Source: Moniliella sp. 'wahieum'
Taxonomy: Eukaryota; Basidiomycota; Moniliellomycetes; Moniliellales; Moniliellaceae
Assembly: GCA_003971905.1 (NCBI GenBank)
Contig: RSEE01000063.1
Coordinates: 248,001-312,000, forward strand
Reading direction: 5' to 3'
DNA: 64,000 nucleotides
A model generated the notes under the pieces. That model saw only the letters and a program-made list of their open reading frames with translations, was not told where the DNA came from and ran no database searches. Each line of letters begins with the position of its first letter. Position 1 is the first letter of the stretch. A program made the position numbers and the translations under genes. Of this stretch, positions 32,236 through 43,317 are shown piece by piece.

Positions 32236-32517
32236 CACTGCGCCACCCGCCCTCTCCGATGCAGGCACACACCGGATGTCTCACAGCGCATAGCACCTGC
32301 GCCGATCGGAGACGACCCATTCAGAACCGGGGAGCCGCGCGGCACAGCGGCACTGCTGAGCATTAGGACGGTGCCTACGCCGTTGCCCTGTTGCATGCTG
32401 CAGTTACAGTGGTTGTCCCTTCGGCCTTAAGAGCCTAAGCTTAACGCGCGAACGCCGAACGTCACCCGTCATGCGTCACCCGTCAAGCTATCGTTACAAC
32501 TACGTACGTTCACCGTT

Positions 32518-32665
32518 AGAAAGTTTACCGCTTCAGAGCGGTAGCCGGTAATATAACCGGTAGCCAGTACAGTTGGTAGCCAGTAACCATAAGAAACTAG
32601 TTTCGGCCAGTATAAATAGAACCGGTAACTAGTAACTGGTAACCGGTAACCGGTAATCGACCGGT
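32518..32665 (+). repeat. GGTAACC/ACCGGTA heptad cluster
   Basis: A dense patch of ACCGGT, ACTAGT and CAGT-ACC motifs, ending with back-to-back GGTAACC units at about 32,637-32,655. It fits the heptad rule with A in place of C as the single spacer base. Confidence 0.7.
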
Positions 32666-32875
32666 TATGCCTTGCGCCTTATTGGGTAACTGGATGCTTG
32701 GCACTTGGACGTGCGCTGCCACCTTCGCATGAGCCGCTGCCTCATGCGGCCTGCGGGTGCTCGGGTGCGGATGGCCGATGATCTATCCATGATCAATGAT
32801 GTATGATGCAATGGCCTGCGATGCCAGGCGCACTCGGTCACTCTGTGGGTCGGTGATCATATATCACCATGTCCT

Positions 32876-32905
32876 TGTCACATGTCACCTTTCAGATCTC
32901 AGATC
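32876..32905 (+). repeat. Heptad cluster: TCACATG then (TCAGATC)2
   Basis: TCACATG followed by TCACC, then two perfect TCA+GATC units at 32,892-32,905. Confidence 0.8.
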
Positions 32906-34154
32906 TGAATCTCACATCTCCACAGGTCACAAGTCACAACCACATCACATGCATCATACGAGGTACTGAGGTTCTGAGTACTCTAACTCCGTGCTGACTA
33001 TACAACTGTCCATTATTAGGTCAACCACGTGCCGCTCTTGCGTTCCTGATTGGTCCGACCAGCCTGACGAAACTAGATCCTGACCGCCAGACTTTTGGCG
33101 TATATGTATGACCAATTTCTCTCGTTACGCCGTACGCGTTTTATTCTGCGGTATACGCGCTACGCACTGCGTTTGTGCTCCGAGGTAGCACAGACAGGCT
33201 GTATCATTATGACTGTGGCCAGTGTAACTATATAGCAAAGAGTATCCCCCCCTGAAAGCTTCAAGGTCGTGATTGTTGGTGTGGTGCGGCTAGGACATAC
33301 CCCGACGTGATGACCGGTGGTTAACGTTCAACGTTCTCGTGTGGATAATGCGCATCTGTATTTGATCGTGATCTTGCTACAGTTGTGTGCTTCCCATACG
33401 GCGTATGCTTCTGTGCCTGTGCCATTGAAGACAGATGCGCCTGGAAGTACGAAGGCCTGACACAGAAGAAAAGAGGCAAAAGCGTGTGTGTATTTTTGCT
33501 GTTTCGCCAGACGAGAGAGTGGGCACTTCCGTTCCCGGATCTATCCCTATTCTTTCCACAAAACCACACTCACATGTGACAATCGAGATCCCCGGTCCCT
33601 TTTCCCCCTGAGTGTGGCAATTGTGCGGGTACGCGGTAAAACAGCGGTATTCAGCACTGGTGGGTAACACACATACATATTTGACAGAGCTGTTGGTACT
33701 TTATCGGTTCTCCGTACTTCATTATACCAAAAGGTGTAAGCCGCGCGCCATAGACTCTCTTGGCCCGACTCAGGATCAGGAACGGATACATGCACACATT
33801 CCCACTGTGGCATCGCACAGGTTATACAATGTATAGTGTTGGTGCGCAGCTGTCATTATATGACGTGAGATGCACGACGCATGAGATGCATCCGTGTATC
33901 TGGCCTGGGTAGATCCCGAGAGAGTATAATATAGACTGTGTCCATGAGAAGCCCAGCGCAAGCTCGTTAGCGCGGTGTGCCTGAGCACAACGTGATAGAT
34001 ACGAAAAGTTCTTCTGATTCGGCGCGTGTCTCCGGTGGGTGCGGTCGGTACGCGCCAATAACATGCAAAAGGTTGAATAAACCCCACAGCCTATAGGACA
34101 GCAAGACGGACCGGGCGAGGTGGAATATCACACGTAACCGTCACGCGTCGCCTG

Positions 34155-34182
34155 TCACATGTCACATGCCACATGTCACAGT
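34155..34182 (+). repeat. Heptad array (TCACATG)2 CCACATG TCACA
   Basis: Two perfect TCA+CATG units, one with C for T, then the start of a fourth. TCACGCG precedes it at 34,141. Confidence 0.85.
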
Positions 34183-34546
34183 GATTGCTGATCAAAGACA
34201 ATATCTCTTGCTGCCTGCGACCGTCACACATGTGTGCATCCTGCGTACCACCACACGACGAACCAGCGAAGGGCAGCGATCGCAAGCCGAAATTTGATCC
34301 CTGATTGTACTTGAAGAGCTTGAAGCCGGTATATGCTACAGTGACCAGGAGTGCTATAGTGATTAGTGACAGTGACTAGCTTGACTAGCTGATTCGGAGA
34401 CCCAACAACTCGGTTCCGATAATCGGTGCTGGGCAGTGGCGCGGCAGTGGCGTGTGACGGTCAGGTGGCTGGGGAACAAACGGACGTGAGAAATATTGGC
34501 TCGTTGCACACCAATGGAAATACTGAGATGCCGTGGGGGCTTCCCA

Positions 34547-34757
34547 TGTTGACCACCAGTGGTCTAGAGCCCATCGGCCTTCAGTGACACGTGGCCCGAT
34601 CCACACAGTGCACCGGGGCAGTGAGTTCCGACCCTTCCACGGGTTTCCACTGGCCTCCAGGCCAGGAGCCTATCAAGGCCCATAGCTCTAGCTCTCCTTA
34701 GCTCTTGAATGCCATCTCCATCGACCATCGCCAGCATCGCTAGCTAGGCCTGTGACA
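34547..34757 (+). repeat. 5' LTR of copia element
   Basis: 211 bp, begins TGTTGACCACCAG and ends GGCCTGTGACA; identical by eye to the 3' LTR. Preceded by the TCCCA target duplication. Confidence 0.95.
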
Positions 34758-34903
34758 GAGTACAATCTGAAGCACCCCACTGGCGCAAAGGATCAATACT
34801 CAGCACCACCATCGGCGCCCACCGTCACCACCACCACCCCAACGCCACCATCGGCACCACACACCAACCAATTCAAAAAAAAACAAAGGAAAAATCAGCC
34901 ACC

Positions 34904-36136
34904 ATGCCCCCCGAACTGGAAGAAAACACCCCTCCTCCCGAAGTCTCTGTCATCGAAGAGGCGCAGGACATCGACGAACCGACCACCACCCCTGTCTCCG
35001 ACCCGACCTGGCAACAGGCCCTCACCGACGTCAGAGACAACCTCCTCGCAAGCACCCGCGCGTTCAAGCCCACCAGCGCTGACAATCTCCGCTCCACATG
35101 CCGCTCGTTCGCTACGGATGCACACACGGCGGCGTATGGACCGAAGAGCAAGAAAACACCGGGCGGAAAGGAAAATTGGATCTACACGCTCACCCTCGCG
35201 TTGGAGAAATATGTATTGGCCGTTGAATTCACGAAGCCGCAAAACACCCGTGAGGCCCTTGCATCCGCGAGTGAGGACATGGCCGAGCTTCGCCACGCTG
35301 AGAAACGCGCGTCAAAAGAGATCGAGCGTACCAACGCGACGCGCAAGGACGCCTTCCGCGACCCCACCGAATATGTGCTCTGGGAGCCCTCCATCCTCAA
35401 CATCCTGGACCGCATCCACCCCGCCGCGAAGGACATCGTTCGCTCCGGTCCATCGTCACCACACTACGACTCGTCCCTCGATCTACGCCTCCAGAACCTT
35501 CTGTGGTCCCACCTCCCGAACGACGTTCAATCTGCCATTATTGCACAGGACAACGTTGACACGTCAGCTGACTTGCTCCGTGCCCTGCGAAACAAATACG
35601 GTACGGTCGACTGCAAGACGTATCATGAATTGTCCAGTCGCTTTCACCACTGCTACCAAAACCGGCGCAGCGGGAGCGCGTTCCTATCTGAAATGGGGAC
35701 GCTCCGCAACCGGATCAGCGCAACCACACCGATGTCGGACGAGCAATTCCGCCGTATCCTCGTCGGGGCCCTCCGCGACCCTGGTGACCGTCGCCGCCTA
35801 GAGCACATGACTCTGGCGGAGACAATGCAAGACGTGGAGAGAATCCCAGCGGACCCAGAGTACAGAATTCCGTACCGGGGCCGTCACCCCCGGACCGCCA
35901 ACTCGGGCGCTGGCAAACACGACAGCGCGGGATCCCAGCAGCATAGCGGGGGTCCTCCTGCCGGTGCATCTCCCCGTAGCGGGGGTGCTCTTGCGAGAAA
36001 GCCGTCCGGCCACACCGGGGTTCCTTCGAACAACAAATGGCACCGCAACAGCTCCGCGCGAGCGCACATTGCCACCGAAGACGACGTCTCCGAAGGGGAG
36101 ACCCTGTCTGTGGACCTTGCCCTATCTGACAAATAG
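34904..36136 (+). CDS. copia gag-type region (fossil element part)
   Basis: Gag-like region of the retrotransposon: an acidic N-terminal part, then a helical domain of the kind annotated as copia-type gag (UBN2/Retrotran_gag), then a Gly/Ser/Arg-rich nucleic-acid-binding tail. It is the structural polyprotein of the element. Confidence 0.75.
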   Translation: MPPELEENTPPPEVSVIEEAQDIDEPTTTPVSDPTWQQALTDVRDNLLASTRAFKPTSADNLRSTCRSFATDAHTAAYGPKSKKTPGGKENWIYTLTLALEKYVLAVEFTKPQNTREALASASEDMAELRHAEKRASKEIERTNATRKDAFRDPTEYVLWEPSILNILDRIHPAAKDIVRSGPSSPHYDSSLDLRLQNLLWSHLPNDVQSAIIAQDNVDTSADLLRALRNKYGTVDCKTYHELSSRFHHCYQNRRSGSAFLSEMGTLRNRISATTPMSDEQFRRILVGALRDPGDRRRLEHMTLAETMQDVERIPADPEYRIPYRGRHPRTANSGAGKHDSAGSQQHSGGPPAGASPRSGGALARKPSGHTGVPSNNKWHRNSSARAHIATEDDVSEGETLSVDLALSDK

Positions 36137-36599
36137 GAACTCGCGGGCAACCAGGACATCCAGTCTCGTCACGACTCGGGCGCGGATCCTAGCATCTGGA
36201 AGGATCTCAGGGTATTCAAAACCCTCAAGCCCAGCAACCGCTCAATCGAAATCGCTGATGGAAAACATATTAAAGCCAGTGGACGCGGAACATGTAGCAT
36301 CGGTATCAAGTGTACCGACGGCAAATGTATCCATGTAGACCTACCCGGCAGTCTATACGTCCCCGGCATAGCAAGCAATCTCACGAGCGTAGCGCAAATA
36401 AGTGACGCAGGCCACGCATCCTGGTTCGCCCCCCACCGAAAAGGTATCTGGTTAAATGACAAGCATGGCAAATATCACCAAATCGCGGATTCCTCATACA
36501 AGCTGAACATCGTCCCGAAACCGACACCCACAAACGAACACGCGGCCAAAGCTGCCGTCGCCACCCAACACACACGCAGCCAACACCATCGAGCACGTC

Positions 36600-37791
36600 A
36601 TGTACGTTCACCAACAGTACAACCACGCCGCGCTAGACCTACTCCACGACACTAACCGCCAACGCGCGAGCGAGCCTCCGCGTCAGCCCTGCCCAAATCC
36701 GACGCATCCGCCCCTTCTGGCATTGTCCCACCTGCACAAAAGCTCTGGCCAAAGCGCCCAGCCACCCTTCGCGCCACGGCCGCCGCATTTCGGAACGTCC
36801 TTTCGAAGTACTGCACGCCGACGTAGTCGACCTCCCTCGCATCACTGGCATGGGACATGGATACGCCCTGGTCGCGGTTGATGACTGGAGCCGTTACACC
36901 TTCGCTGTTCCCCTAAAGACGAAAGGACAAGCCACGGCGGAGCTGAAAAAACTCATCACCCGCGAGCAACGCATCGGAAAGGACCGTCTGCTTCGCATCT
37001 TGAAGACAGACAATGCCCCCGAGCTCACCAGCGCACTCCGTCCGTTCCTTGAATCCGAAGGTATCACGACGGAAACCACCATACCAGGCCAAAGTCAATC
37101 AAATGGGGTGGCCGAGCGAGCCATCCAGGCAATCACCACACGCGCGCGCCAACTCATCATCGCCTCGGGCCTCCCGACATCAAACTGGTGGCAGGATGCC
37201 TTGCTGGCAGGGTGCTGGACGCACAACCTCATGCCACCGACATCTCCACGCCAGGGCACACAATCTCGGGCTGAGCTGTACAAGGGGTCACCCCCACCGC
37301 TGCCAATGCACGCCTTCGGATCCTTGGCGTACCTTCACCTGGCCCAGGACCAACGTGACCATAAGCTCAGTCCGCGGGCTGTCGAAGCCATGCTCGTCGG
37401 GTACGACGCAGGTCGAGGTACAAAGGGTTGGCGCTGGGCTGTGTACGACCCGTCCATGGGCACGTTCCGATCCCAATGGGCAAAACCATACAAGTGGACC
37501 CAGCGCCAATACCACGAGGTTTTCCCCGACCGCTTTCCGCCTGACGTATCTCGCTTCCCCGCTCAACCCCTGCCTGACAGAACTATGACTGACACTGAAA
37601 CCAAAAAGGGAGAAGAAAAAATGAACAAAATTGAAGTTGCAAATCCCAACACACCACCGAGAATCAACACTGATACTGACGCGACCATCGCAAGACAAAA
37701 CGACACCCATCCAACCACCCCCACCACCAGACGGTACCCCCCCGGACCCACCAGCGCCGTTTTGACCTTGACTGGGCACAGCTCCCCGTAG
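36600..37791 (+). CDS. copia pre-integrase/integrase region (fossil element part)
   Basis: Integrase core recognised by VDDWSRYTFAVPLKTKG, TDNAPE and QSQSNGVAERAIQ. It lies between gag and the reverse transcriptase, the copia order. Protease-type sequence presumably lies between gag and this part. Confidence 0.8.
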
Positions 37792-38070
37792 CGGACGACC
37801 CTCATGATGGTGACTTCCACGCACACGCTGCCGCGCTGCCTCCGGTTCCCCTCCCTGACGGTAGTCGTAGTCCTGCGATCGGCCTACGCTTCCCACTGCC
37901 CGACACTGCCCTGCCCGCGTACAGCGACGGTCTCCATCCGCCTGAATACAAGGCGATGATCGCCCTTAGCGAGCCAGGGCCGCACGAGCGCATCCAGCTC
38001 ACCAAGGACGGAGTACCTGTTGCACCCAAGACAATGAAGGGCCTCCAATCACACCCCCTCATTCGAACCA

Positions 38071-39615
38071 GTGCTGGAGGCGATGCGCACGGAAATCGAC
38101 ACCCTAGCCCGCTACGGCACATTCGAAGTCGTCACGCCCCCTCCAGACGCGCAGCTGCTGATTGGTCTATGGCGCATCAACACCAAAACGGACGCGGACG
38201 GAAATTTCCTACGCTACCGAGCCCGTCTCGTTGCCGGGGGCCACCAGCAGGATGCTGACACATGGGGACAAACATTCGCCCCTGCCGTGCGCACTCCTGC
38301 CATCCTCAGCCTTATCGCCCTTGCTGGAAAGTTCGGCCTCCACCTCTTCACTGCTGATGTGCACTCTGCCTATTTGAACGCTCCCCTCACGGAAAAAGTG
38401 TACCTCCGCCCACCCCCATTCTTTCCCGAGGAAAAAGGCAAGGTCTGGCGTCTCCGGAAAAGCCTATATGGCCTCCACCAATCCGGCGCAAACTGGGCGG
38501 TATTCATCCGTGACTTGCTCCGCGGAGACATGGGTTTTGTACAATCTCTGGCTGAGCCGTGCTTGTTCATCCGACCCCGTAAAGGCGACACGGTCCTCCT
38601 TGCCGTGCACACCGACGATCTTCTCATCGCCTGCACGTCTCACGCACGCTACGATTCCTTCCTCACTGAGATCAACACCCATATCGAGGTGCGGGGAAAC
38701 GGCCCCCTACACTACCATCTTGGCTGCCAGTACGACACCATAAACGGGAAACTGTACCTTAGCCAGCCAAAATTCATTGAGGAATCCATTGCCAAACATG
38801 AGGTTCCGCCACCCCTGGTTATGGGCCTCCCCCACCCCAGCAAGATGATCCCCGCGCGCACCGACCCCGAACCGCCCGCACTGCCCGCCGAGAGACGCGA
38901 CTATCAAGCCAAAGTAGGATCTGGGCTGTGGGCTGCCCGCATGTGCCGCCCTGATGCGCTGTTCGGCATCTCAGCTCTAAGCCGAGCAACTGCCGATCCC
39001 TCCAAGGCCCACCGCGCTGCGGCAACAAACTTCCTCCGCTACCTCTACGGTACCAAGGGCTACGGTCTCCGACTAACACCCGAGCCTAACGCACCCGCTC
39101 TCGCGCTATACACGGATGCCGACCTGGCTGGAGACCCTGACCAATGGCGTTCCACGTCGGGATGCCTGCTTTTCGTCTACGGGGTTCCAGTGTCCTGGAG
39201 GAGCGTGCGTCAACCCAAGAGCGTCACCAACACTGCTGCGGCCGAATATACGGCGGGATATGAGGGCCTCATTGATGCGAACTACGTTAAAAACATCTTA
39301 CTGGAGCTCGGTGCCATCACCTCAGACGAGCCCATACACTGGTACTGCGACAACATGGCGGCACTTGCCTTGGCCGAAAAAGTGGGCAGCACGGGCAAAC
39401 TACGTGAGCTGAACATCCGGTACCACAACGTACGCCAGCATGTCGACTCGGGCGAAGTCAAAATCGCGCACATTGCTGGAAACGAGAACCCGGCCGACAT
39501 CCTCACCAAACCAGCCACTAAGGTCTCACTCCTGGCCAACTTGCCTCGCCTCAAGCTTGAGGACGTTACAACCTTCCATCGTACCACTGAGACCTCTGGC
39601 CAGCGGGGGTGTTGA
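38071..39615 (+). CDS. copia reverse transcriptase and RNase H region (fossil element part)
   Basis: RVT_2-type reverse transcriptase (RARLVAGGHQQ, TADVHSAYLNAPL, AVHTDDLLIAC) followed by copia RNase H (YTDADLAGDPDQWRSTSGCL, YCDNMAALALAE). It ends just inside the 3' LTR boundary. Confidence 0.88.
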   Translation: MLEAMRTEIDTLARYGTFEVVTPPPDAQLLIGLWRINTKTDADGNFLRYRARLVAGGHQQDADTWGQTFAPAVRTPAILSLIALAGKFGLHLFTADVHSAYLNAPLTEKVYLRPPPFFPEEKGKVWRLRKSLYGLHQSGANWAVFIRDLLRGDMGFVQSLAEPCLFIRPRKGDTVLLAVHTDDLLIACTSHARYDSFLTEINTHIEVRGNGPLHYHLGCQYDTINGKLYLSQPKFIEESIAKHEVPPPLVMGLPHPSKMIPARTDPEPPALPAERRDYQAKVGSGLWAARMCRPDALFGISALSRATADPSKAHRAAATNFLRYLYGTKGYGLRLTPEPNAPALALYTDADLAGDPDQWRSTSGCLLFVYGVPVSWRSVRQPKSVTNTAAAEYTAGYEGLIDANYVKNILLELGAITSDEPIHWYCDNMAALALAEKVGSTGKLRELNIRYHNVRQHVDSGEVKIAHIAGNENPADILTKPATKVSLLANLPRLKLEDVTTFHRTTETSGQRGC

Positions 39616-39820
39616 CCACCAGTGGTCTAGAGCCCATCGGCCTTCAGTGACACGTGGCCCGATCCACACAGTGCACCGGGGCAGTGAGTTCCGACCCTTC
39701 CACGGGTTTCCACTGGCCTCCAGGCCAGGAGCCTATCAAGGCCCATAGCTCTAGCTCTCCTTAGCTCTTGAATGCCATCTCCATCGACCATCGCCAGCAT
39801 CGCTAGCTAGGCCTGTGACA
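39610..39820 (+). repeat. 3' LTR of copia element
   Basis: 211 bp, identical by eye to 34,547-34,757. Preceded by a G-rich tract (GCGGGGG) that is a reasonable polypurine tract and followed by TCCCA. Confidence 0.95.
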
Positions 39821-40147
39821 TCCCATCTGTACCTTCGGTATGTTCCGTTTGTGGGGGCTATGCACAAGCATGCACGGGCCAGTCAGGCTAGTCAGGCTCC
39901 TGACAACGTTTTGGACCAGGCCCCGAGCGTCGTAACATCATCGCAGCCGTGTCATCATGTTATGCACGTGACGCCGTCACAAGAAACATACAACAGGGAC
40001 CAATGCTCTCACATGTGACACGTCCATTCGGGCGTGTAGCTGGGCGTATCCTGCTGTAGCAAGCGAACCACACAGTATAGCTCTGGGGGGGCGCCCTGAG
40101 GCGCCCCACTGGCGCCACCATGTGCCTCTCGCCTGTTAATCGAGCTT

Positions 40148-40168
40148 TCAACGTTCAACGTTCAACGT
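40148..40168 (+). repeat. Heptad array (TCAACGT)3
   Basis: Three perfect TCA+ACGT units in tandem, followed by TTCAAAC. Confidence 0.9.
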
Positions 40169-40265
40169 TTCAAACAGTTTGGTTCGACCGGGAACCACAG
40201 ATCGAGATCGCATATGGAGTCAGTCATATGTCACGTGCCACATGTCCAAAGCATGCACACCGCGC

Positions 40266-40412
40266 AACCCTATCCCAATTGTGCATTAGCTAAGGTGCTG
40301 GGGCAGCCAAACCCTAACAACAAAAATGCAGATCCAGCGGAGCGCTGTTTGGCATCGCTCATCAATCTCGCCATGCCACCTATTTTATTGCGCCAACCCT
40401 ATCGTAACCCTA
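40266..40412 (+). promoter_or_regulatory. Four AACCCTA boxes upstream of eS26
   Basis: AACCCTA occurs at 40,266-40,272, 40,310-40,316, 40,395-40,401 and 40,406-40,412, all in the same orientation within 150 bp and ending about 100 bp before the first exon. In many fungi ribosomal-protein promoters carry telomere-like AACCCTA (Tbf1-type or HomolE-like) boxes. The function here is inferred from that. Confidence 0.6.
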
Positions 40413-40514
40413 TAGCCCCTGCCCGCACCATCGGAAGCCGTGGCGCTGGCATGCCCGATCGCACTCGCTCTGCCTGCTAGCTTGCCAACCGCCACTCGAT
40501 TATCTTCGCCCAGA

Positions 40515-41052
40515 AGTGCGTATCCTTGCCTGTCTTCTCCGTGGGGGAAGGGGGGTGCCATCTCCTTCAATGTGTGAAGGGTTCCCCCCCTGCTTCTATG
40601 GCACCCGGAAGTCGGCTGCATTCTTTAAGGCGCCGGATTCTCCTACCCCTTCTGGTTCCCTTTCCAACGGGGTATGTACTGACTGTTTGGCAGTGACGAC
40701 CAAGCGTAGGAACGGTGGCCGCAACAAGCACGGCCGTGGCCATGTCAACTTTGTGCGCTGCTCGAACTGCTCGCGCGCCGTTCCCAAGGACAAGGCGATC
40801 AAGCGCTTCACTGTCCGGAACGTGGTGGAGGCCGCTGCTGTGCGTGACATGAGTGAGGCGTCGGTGTACGCTGAGTACACCCTTCCCAAGCTGTACAACA
40901 AGGTCCACTACTGCGTCTCTTGTGCCATCCACTCGAAGACGGTGCGCGTCCGTTCGCGTGTTGACCGCCGCAATCGTGCCCCTCCCGTTCGCGTGCGCTT
41001 CAACAAGGACGGCAAGAAGGTCAACCCTGCTGTGGCTCGCGCCTCGGCCTAA
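40515..41052 (+). CDS. RPS26: 40S ribosomal protein eS26
   Basis: Small-subunit protein near the mRNA exit site. The main exon (40,694-41,052) encodes [19 protein letters not shown], then [18 protein letters not shown] (zinc-binding CxxC), [36 protein letters not shown] (second CxxC) and [12 protein letters not shown], ending at 41,052. Its length of 119 residues is the same as the yeast protein. The start is best explained by an intron splitting the ATG: A at 40,515, donor GTGCGT at 40,516, branch CTGAC near 40,678, acceptor GGCAG at 40,693, then TG. Introns at or near the start codon are common in fungal ribosomal protein genes. The frame is intact. Upstream are four AACCCTA boxes. Confidence 0.9.
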
Positions 41053-41683
41053 GACTGTCTTACCCGATTGCGTCAGTTGATCTATGGCATGCCATGCATC
41101 CGTCCACTGGTCTGTTTCCAGTGGCTGAAAAGGGGCGGCTCGCATACGCTCGCCATTCGATGCCCCCTCCCCACCGATATTCCCACGCCGATTGGCTTGG
41201 GTGGTGTGCGATGCATTTTAAACCTATGACGTTTCCATGCCTACATAAAACGGATATTCTTTTGGTAGCGCGCCTGGATCAGACAGGGACGCATTCTAAC
41301 AAAACGACGAAGATGATAGATGAAGGGTTGATTGGTGCATTCCGAAGTCGGACGTTGGCAGATTAGAGCCATTCGCCATTCGCCCTAGACTAAGGAACTT
41401 CTGATCTGCCGGAATCGTGGTACGATGGTGTAATTGCCAAAATGCACCACGTCAGTTCTAACCCCCCCATATTCCCTCCCGTCACGTTCTCCTCTCTCCC
41501 CTCCCCTCATATCTGACTGGTACAGTGTAATGAGTCAAGGAAGAGGTCGACTGCCGCTCGCCTATAAGGACGAAAGAAATGGTCATCCCCGACGTCTGCT
41601 GTCCCGTATGTAGCCCGGACCAACAATGCAATGAGCGCGTCATCTGGCAAGTTCGAGTAGAAGTTTACACACTGAATTGGTCC
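41053..41683. other. Intergenic spacer
   Basis: 3' flank of eS26. No gene or repeat noticed; one poly-C/T patch near 41,460-41,510. Confidence 0.45.
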
Positions 41684-42114
41684 TCATCCCCGTTTGAGTC
41701 CTGAAGGTTCACTGAAACATGTCTTCTTTGCCGAGAGAGGGGCAGTTTTGGGGGTTGGGCGGGAGCGTCTAAGGGCTGCTGTATCGTAACAACGGCGAAA
41801 GGGGCAGATGGCTCCTGATACACGCCTCCTGTCCAACCGGGGGGAGCTTCCTCGGAAGGCAGTGGTGAGCGGAGGAAGAGACGGCAGGCTATCTCCTTTA
41901 TTTCTCAACTCTCGACTGTGTGTGCTCCTAACTGTGGAGACTGATGCGAACTCCAGCGCTAAGTCTTCGACTTCCACAGGCGAGAACAGGAGGAAGGTGC
42001 CCACCAGGGCGGGAACCGAGGAGTCAATTTGGATGACATAGCATGGATGGACCCGTAACTACCTTGTGATGTTGATGTTGGCGATTGCCAGGGGGGAAGA
42101 ATGGAGTTGGTCAT
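41684..42114 (-). CDS. Hypothetical small protein
   Basis: Not recognised. The minus strand reads open from about 42,040 to a stop at 41,684, with a hydrophobic-acidic stretch (QIDSSVPALVGTFLLFSPVE, then VEDLALEFASVSTV) that has protein-like composition, then a basic Ser/Pro-rich tail. An ATG at 42,114 (MTNSILPPWQSPTS) is 50 bp below the TATATAAT box but is in another frame, so an intron near 42,065 (candidate acceptor CACAAG) or a base error would be needed. It is divergent to the next gene. Weak call. Confidence 0.35.
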
Positions 42115-42237
42115 GGGAGCCGTAAGAGTTGGATACTAGAGGCTGTGGGGAGGCACGCGTCGCGTATATAATGGCCGGGATGAAATTTTCAATGTAACCC
42201 GCACCAAAAATGTGACGAAATCCATTGTGGTGTGTCC
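42115..42237. promoter_or_regulatory. Short divergent promoter with TATATAAT
   Basis: The near-symmetric TATATAAT at 42,165-42,172 lies between two oppositely oriented candidate genes (ATGs at 42,114 and 42,238) and could serve both. Confidence 0.4.
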
Positions 42238-42719
42238 ATGTTTTTTCCTCGGGCTCTCGCTCATCTCCACCGCCACTTCAACGCTAGCGATGTCCTGTAC
42301 GTCTCTAACCCGCTCAGTTGGCTCAGAGAGGACTGCTGACACTCTCCGTAGCAGCCTTTGCGAACGACGGGACTTTTCTCGAGCAATTCCTCAAGCGAAA
42401 AGCCCCCCTGCCTTCACCCCCACCAAAACCTGAGGCCAACGAAGCTCCGCACCAACCCCTAGCTGCGGCTTTGGAAGCTGCGTCATCGGGAGCTGCGGCG
42501 CTTGGGATTAAGGGGCCAGGGGTGAACCAGGATGGTCTTTCGCGTTGGGTTGCGACTCAACGCCGTGTGGAGCATCGCTCCGGCGGCGTCGTCCCAACAG
42601 GTGGTACAGTGTCCGAGCTTGAAGCCCGCGATGCCCGTGACCAATACCTTCTCCAGCTTCGCGCGGCTGAGCGGGGACAGCTCTCAGACGCTCACTCGAC
42701 CCATGCTCTGACCAAGTGA
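42238..42719 (+). CDS. Hypothetical small protein
   Basis: Not recognised. The ATG at 42,238 starts MFFPRALAHLHRHFNASDV. A short intron (GTACGT near 42,298 to CCGTAG/CAG near 42,352, with a CTGAC branch-like site) leads to AFANDGTFLEQFLKRKAPLP, then Ala/Pro-rich sequence, GLSRWVATQRRVEHRSGG, an acidic-basic helix (SELEARDARDQYLLQLR) and the end at 42,719. The exon phases do not join perfectly, so either the splice sites are slightly different or one base is wrong. The FLEQF-type motif after an acidic residue recalls small conserved nuclear proteins, but I would not assign it. Confidence 0.45.
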
Positions 42720-43303
42720 TTCCATTATGCCCAAATCCCGTCCGCACGAATCCAACCTCCCACTTTCTGATGAACCAATGGGCAGCGCAGTTGAGTACAT
42801 ACATGTAATGTCCCGCATGCATGTTTTAACACCCGCAACCGCCCTTCCCCCAAGATCCAGTCCCTTCGACCACCGATCATGATGACGTGTTGGTCATGGG
42901 CCTCGATCGTATTGAGGGCAGCTCGGCATACATGAGTCTCCCCCCTTCCGCCTCACTACGCTTTCTGTACAACCCGCGTTACTGATTAATGGTTGCCCAG
43001 CCGAAAGCACTCACTGCTCAGCTTGCTTGTTGGGCCTTGCTAAATCAATTGCGTTGGCGACCAACGCACCTCTCAGATATCAAATCTCACATCCCACGCC
43101 CGCGTTCCTCCCGCTTTGGTTTCCGCTCCTTCCGCATATCCAGGGTTGCCGGCCAGTTTTGGTTGGTTCTGCGTTCCATCTTGTCCTCCCTGGATCCTCT
43201 TCTCCTGTGGAGGGACGCCTCGTGGCGATCTAAAGCCAGAAAAACCCAAGTTATTGGGAGGGGAACCCATGGAGAAGTAAAGTACATGGAATGGCGATGG
43301 TGG

Positions 43304-43317
43304 TGAACGTTGAACGT
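43304..43317 (+). repeat. Heptad array (TGAACGT)2
   Basis: Two perfect TGA+ACGT units. Confidence 0.85.

Larger units (their letters stand above)
32033..34546. other. Gene-poor spacer rich in 7-bp repeats
   Basis: No supported gene in 2.5 kb. It holds a 16-bp-type tandem repeat at 32,157-32,235, a GGTAACC-type cluster at 32,518-32,665, and TCACATG and TCAGATC clusters. The last 5 bases before the copia element (TCCCA) are its target-site duplication. Confidence 0.45.
34547..39820 (+). mobile_element. Ty1/copia LTR retrotransposon, young insertion
   Basis: A 5,274 bp element with 211 bp direct LTRs (TG...CA ends) that I read as identical, flanked by a perfect 5 bp target duplication TCCCA (34,542-34,546 and 39,821-39,825). 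Integrase precedes reverse transcriptase, which defines the copia superfamily. It looks nearly whole; the coding frame is interrupted about three or four times, some of which may be sequencing error. Identical LTRs imply a very recent insertion. It lies in heptad-rich intergenic DNA. Confidence 0.95.
39821..40514. other. Intergenic spacer and eS26 promoter
   Basis: Between the copia element and the ribosomal protein gene. Contains the (TCAACGT)3 array and four AACCCTA boxes listed separately. No gene. Confidence 0.5.

Noticed and set aside
34752-35801. Open frame of 349 codons overlapping the gag-type region
   Set aside because: A shadow in another frame of the retrotransposon gag region; Thr/Pro/Ser/Arg-rich with no family match.
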